Shown piece by piece: positions 5,717 through 6,527 of a DNA stretch of 6,527 bases. Both the position numbers and the translations under genes were made by a program. The first letter of the stretch is position 1. The number at the start of each line of letters is the position of its first letter. The stretch spans positions 1 to 6,527 of the forward strand of contig JANYAG010000002.1 in NCBI GenBank assembly GCA_025361465.1. The letters run 5' to 3'. This stretch comes from Gemmatimonadota bacterium. Its GTDB lineage: Bacteria; Gemmatimonadota; Gemmatimonadetes; Gemmatimonadales; GWC2-71-9. The notes beneath the pieces were generated by a model. The model was not told where the DNA came from, searched no databases, and was given only the letters and a program-made list of their open reading frames with translations.

Positions 5717-6527
5717 TCAGGGAACCAGCGCCCGGGTGCGCACCTGATCGAGCACCCGCGCGGTGAACGCCTCGACGGTGACCACTTCCTGCTTGCTCCC
5801 TGCCCCGCGCACCCGCAGCGCCAGTGCATCGGAGTCGGCTTCCCGCTGACCGATCACCGCCATGTAGGGCACCTTGGTCATCTCCCCTTCGCGGATGCGA
5901 TAGTTCAGCGTCTCGTGCCGGTCGTCGAGGTGGGCGCGGATGCCGGCCTCACGCAGCCGCGACGTCATGGCCTGCGCGGCCTCGGTCTGGGCATCGCTGA
6001 TCGGGATAATGCGCACCTGTTCCGGCGCCAGCCAAAGGGGAAACGCCCCGGCGAAGTGCTCGATCAGGATGGCCACGAAGCGCTCGAAGGAGCCGTTCAC
6101 CGCGCGGTGAATCACCACCGGGCGGTGGATCGCGTTGTCATCGCCGACGTAGCTCAGGTCGAAGCGTTCCGGCGCGGCGTAGTCGAGCTGGATGGTGCCC
6201 AACTGCCACTTCCGGCCGATGGCGTCCTCGACATCGAAGTCGATCTTGGGGCCGTAGAAGGCCCCGTCCCCCGGCTTGAGTTCGTAGGCGAGGCCGGTGG
6301 CCTCGAGCGCGTGCCGGAGCGAGCGCTCGGCCTCGTCCCACATCGCGTCGGAGCCGATGCGCTCGGCTGGGCGGGTGGCGAACTTGAGTGTCGCCTTGAG
6401 GCCGAACGTCTCGTAGTACTTCAGGATGAACTGGACCAACCGGTGCACCTCGGCCTGGATCTGGCGGTCCATCAGGAAGATGTGGCAATCGTCCTGCTGG
6501 AACTGGCGCACGCGCGTCAACCCCGAC
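5717..6527 (-). CDS. thrS: Threonyl-tRNA synthetase, C-terminal 269 residues; 5' end outside window
   Basis: This class II synthetase charges tRNA-Thr in the cytosol. The frame is open through the right edge, so it covers roughly the last 40 percent of a usual 580-650 residue protein. The first residues read SGLTRVRQFQQDDCHIF, the catalytic-domain segment whose His (E. coli His385) binds zinc. Further on, AFYGPKIDF and LGTIQLDY match the core strands. VIHRAVNGSFERFVAILIE is class II motif 3 with the other zinc histidine (E. coli His511) and the ATP-binding arginine. The remainder from WLAPEQVRIIPIS onward is the HGTP anticodon-binding domain, with NYRIREGEMTKVPYMAVIG near the end. The zinc cysteine (E. 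coli Cys334) and the TGS and editing domains lie outside the window. The stop is TGA at 5719-5717. A TTG at 6520 is internal (the L of SGLTRV) and is not a start. There is no terminator-like gap before the permease gene. Confidence 0.97.
   Translation of the reverse strand, partial: SGLTRVRQFQQDDCHIFLMDRQIQAEVHRLVQFILKYYETFGLKATLKFATRPAERIGSDAMWDEAERSLRHALEATGLAYELKPGDGAFYGPKIDFDVEDAIGRKWQLGTIQLDYAAPERFDLSYVGDDNAIHRPVVIHRAVNGSFERFVAILIEHFAGAFPLWLAPEQVRIIPISDAQTEAAQAMTSRLREAGIRAHLDDRHETLNYRIREGEMTKVPYMAVIGQREADSDALALRVRGAGSKQEVVTVEAFTARVLDQVRTRALVP

Noticed and set aside
4620..5747. Open frame of 375 codons on the plus strand opposite the permease
   Set aside because: Very rich in His, Asp, Gln and Arg without domains, as expected from the reverse complement of a hydrophobic membrane protein; no support as a gene.

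Overview
The window is a compact stretch of a high-GC bacterial chromosome, and every supported gene lies on the minus strand. Read in the direction of transcription, from the right edge to the left, the order is: thrS (5' end cut off by the window), an APC-family amino-acid permease, an acetyl-CoA acetyltransferase (thiolase), a 3-hydroxybutyryl-CoA dehydrogenase, a leucine-type amino-acid dehydrogenase, a 97-bp intergenic gap, rpiB, and glyA (3' end cut off by the window). The families are widespread and do not fix the phylum. The GC-rich codons, the long spurious open frames on the opposite strand and the presence of leucine dehydrogenase fit a high-GC, probably aerobic, free-living bacterium. 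Gemmatimonadota or a similar environmental lineage would be a guess only.

The right-hand block (about 6527 down to 1298) has operon architecture. The thiolase stop and hbd start overlap as ATGA. The Shine-Dalgarno of ldh lies on the stop codon of hbd. The thiolase starts 10 nt after the permease stop, and the permease begins within, or just after, the end of thrS. Functionally, the permease could bring in amino acids, leucine dehydrogenase would deaminate branched-chain ones to 2-oxo acids with NAD+, and the (S)-3-hydroxyacyl-CoA dehydrogenase plus thiolase would carry out the last beta-oxidation-like steps towards acetyl-CoA (or propionyl-CoA). This is an inference from gene content; the branched-chain oxo-acid dehydrogenase and acyl-CoA dehydrogenase steps are not in the window.

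The left-hand block (1200 down to 1) is an rpiB-glyA pair joined by a one-base TGATG overlap, so pentose-phosphate isomerisation and one-carbon/serine metabolism genes are co-transcribed. Between the two blocks lies the only notable non-coding DNA: a perfect 14-bp inverted repeat built from GGTGATG-type heptamers, followed by a possible leaderless promoter for rpiB.

No mobile element, CRISPR array, RNA gene or obviously novel system is visible. The most interesting points are the permease start, where no ATG, GTG or TTG codon is available for a complete first membrane helix but a CTG overlaps the thrS stop, the intergenic heptamer palindrome, and the linkage of a tRNA synthetase gene to an amino-acid catabolic cluster.
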